From Marinobacter qingdaonensis (lineage in GTDB: Bacteria; Pseudomonadota; Gammaproteobacteria; Pseudomonadales; Oleiphilaceae), in the NCBI RefSeq assembly GCF_034555935.1, contig NZ_JAYDCJ010000003.1, forward strand, positions 2,604,001-2,668,000: a stretch of DNA of 64,000 nt. The letters run 5' to 3'. Of the stretch, positions 63,293 through 64,000 are shown in pieces. Position numbers and translations under genes: made by a program. A model generated the notes under the pieces. The model was not told where the DNA came from. It saw only the letters and a program-made list of their open reading frames with translations, and ran no database searches. Position 1 is the first letter of the stretch. Every line of letters starts with the position of its first letter.

Positions 63293-64000
63293 CAGTACGT
63301 TGCGGTCTTCCTGTTCGCCCAGAAACAGACGGGCAGCGGTTCGCCCTTTTTCTGCACTCTGTTGGTAAACGGTGGTCAGTGAGGGATGCAGGTTCGCACC
63401 TTCGGGAATGCCGTCGAACCCCACCACCCGCACATCCTCTGGAACTTTCAGGCCCATTTGCAGGGCCACCTGAATCGCCGCCAAGGCAATGCGGTCGCTC
63501 ATACAGAGCAGCAAATCAGGCCGTGGACTCGAGGTCAGCGCCTCTCGTGCCGCCTGGTAAGCCACCTGGTGCGTATTGACGGGCACCGACCAAATCAGCT
63601 CGGACGACACCTGCCGGCCCGCGGCGGCCAGAGCGTCGGTATAGCCGTTCAACCGTCGAACCGAAATGGCCCTTTTTTCGTTGAACAGCTTCTGGTCCCC
63701 TACCCGACACACCTGGTCCGTATCCACCAGGCGCAGCCCGAGAATGGCCACCGTTTCCGGTGCCTGTTTCAGAGCGTGTTCCGCACTGCCACGGGCACCG
63801 GCATAGTTGTCGATATTGACCCAGGTGCATCCCTCCAGATCAAAATCCACGGCCACCATGGGCTTTCCATGCTGCAGGAGGCGATCATAGGTCCGCCCTT
63901 CCTGCAGCCAGCCGTAGACGATGAAGCCATCAACCATGGATTCCTGCAGTCGACTGCGGTGCTCGTCATCCTCCCGAGAGGAAAGCAGCAACATATTCAT
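63254..64000 (-). CDS. LacI-family transcriptional regulator, C-terminal part
   Basis: The last 248 codons of a LacI/GalR regulator whose start is beyond the right edge. What is visible is the sugar-binding-like sensor domain: VDGFIVYGWLQEGR, KPMVAVDFDLEG, then LLLCMSDRIALAAIQVALQM and RVVGFDGIPEGANLHPSLTT. The N-terminal helix-turn-helix lies outside the window. It ends 10 bp past the point where the MerR gene is cut, and its stop lies inside the MerR remnant's frame. Confidence 0.88.
   Translation of the reverse strand: MNMLLLSSREDDEHRSRLQESMVDGFIVYGWLQEGRTYDRLLQHGKPMVAVDFDLEGCTWVNIDNYAGARGSAEHALKQAPETVAILGLRLVDTDQVCRVGDQKLFNEKRAISVRRLNGYTDALAAAGRQVSSELIWSVPVNTHQVAYQAAREALTSSPRPDLLLCMSDRIALAAIQVALQMGLKVPEDVRVVGFDGIPEGANLHPSLTTVYQQSAEKGRTAARLFLGEQEDRNVLLPTCLEIRESCP

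Noticed and set aside
1..64000. CRISPR arrays, rRNA genes, complete insertion sequences
   Set aside because: No regularly spaced repeats, no rRNA sequence and no transposase were seen.

Overview
The window is a GC-rich, densely coded stretch of chromosome from a marine gammaproteobacterium. It looks most like Marinobacter, judging by overall protein similarity and by the mix of a CIO-type bd oxidase, a polyamine gamma-glutamylation cluster and a bifunctional GNAT/nitrilase protein. The genus call is inference: no rRNA or other phylogenetic marker lies in the window. There is one tRNA, no CRISPR array and no recognisable insertion sequence.

Layout. 1-404 is the tail of a saccharopine dehydrogenase-like gene. 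409-6204 (minus) is a cydABDC operon: a short-Q-loop bd quinol oxidase followed by the CydDC exporter its assembly needs. 6388-15025 holds a methyltransferase, tRNA-Leu(UAA) with its promoter, a GGDEF(degenerate)/EAL membrane protein, an EamA exporter, an enoyl-CoA hydratase-like protein without the usual catalytic glutamates, a YadGH-like ABC exporter coupled to a DUF192 protein, and three small unknowns.

15164-22300 is a selenium locus. It has a PhnD/PhnC/PhnE-type importer of the putative selenate class (minus), a divergent SenB-type selenosugar synthase (plus), and a convergent fusion of an NADH dehydrogenase-like domain with selenophosphate synthetase SelD (minus). SelD is translationally coupled to a lysine/alanine-rich coiled-coil helix-hairpin-helix protein. 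Neither senA nor selA is present here.

22341-40031 is mostly housekeeping and envelope functions: a PilZ protein, the GNAT/nitrilase fusion, a chemoreceptor, a hot-dog thioesterase-like protein, RecQ, a PlsC-like acyltransferase, a carboxylesterase, TrkH, an outer-membrane barrel, AcpH, a retropepsin-like protease, a patatin, a CLCA_X protein, a large mechanosensitive channel and a DUF1127 protein.

40192-53637 is a polyamine/GABA catabolic region: PuuC-like aldehyde dehydrogenase, LuxR-type regulator, SpuC-like transaminase, PuuA-like glutamylpolyamine synthetase, class I amidotransferase, NhaC-family carrier, PuuB-like oxidase, GabT, GabD and a LysR regulator. Together these can carry putrescine, free or gamma-glutamylated, to GABA and succinate. 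Four copies of a 16-bp element (about TACCYCNNAGGGGATA) sit 60-120 bp upstream of four of these genes and suggest a shared operator.

53638-57844 is a looser, more AT-rich zone. It holds a 43-aa single-membrane-segment protein with its own terminator, a bestrophin, a LysR regulator and a lone tyrosine recombinase. 57893-63040 holds an IorAB-like molybdenum hydroxylase pair, a PaaI-type thioesterase, a pirin and an FMN reductase. The window ends in a MerR gene cut off after its DNA-binding region, butted against a LacI-family gene that runs off the right edge.
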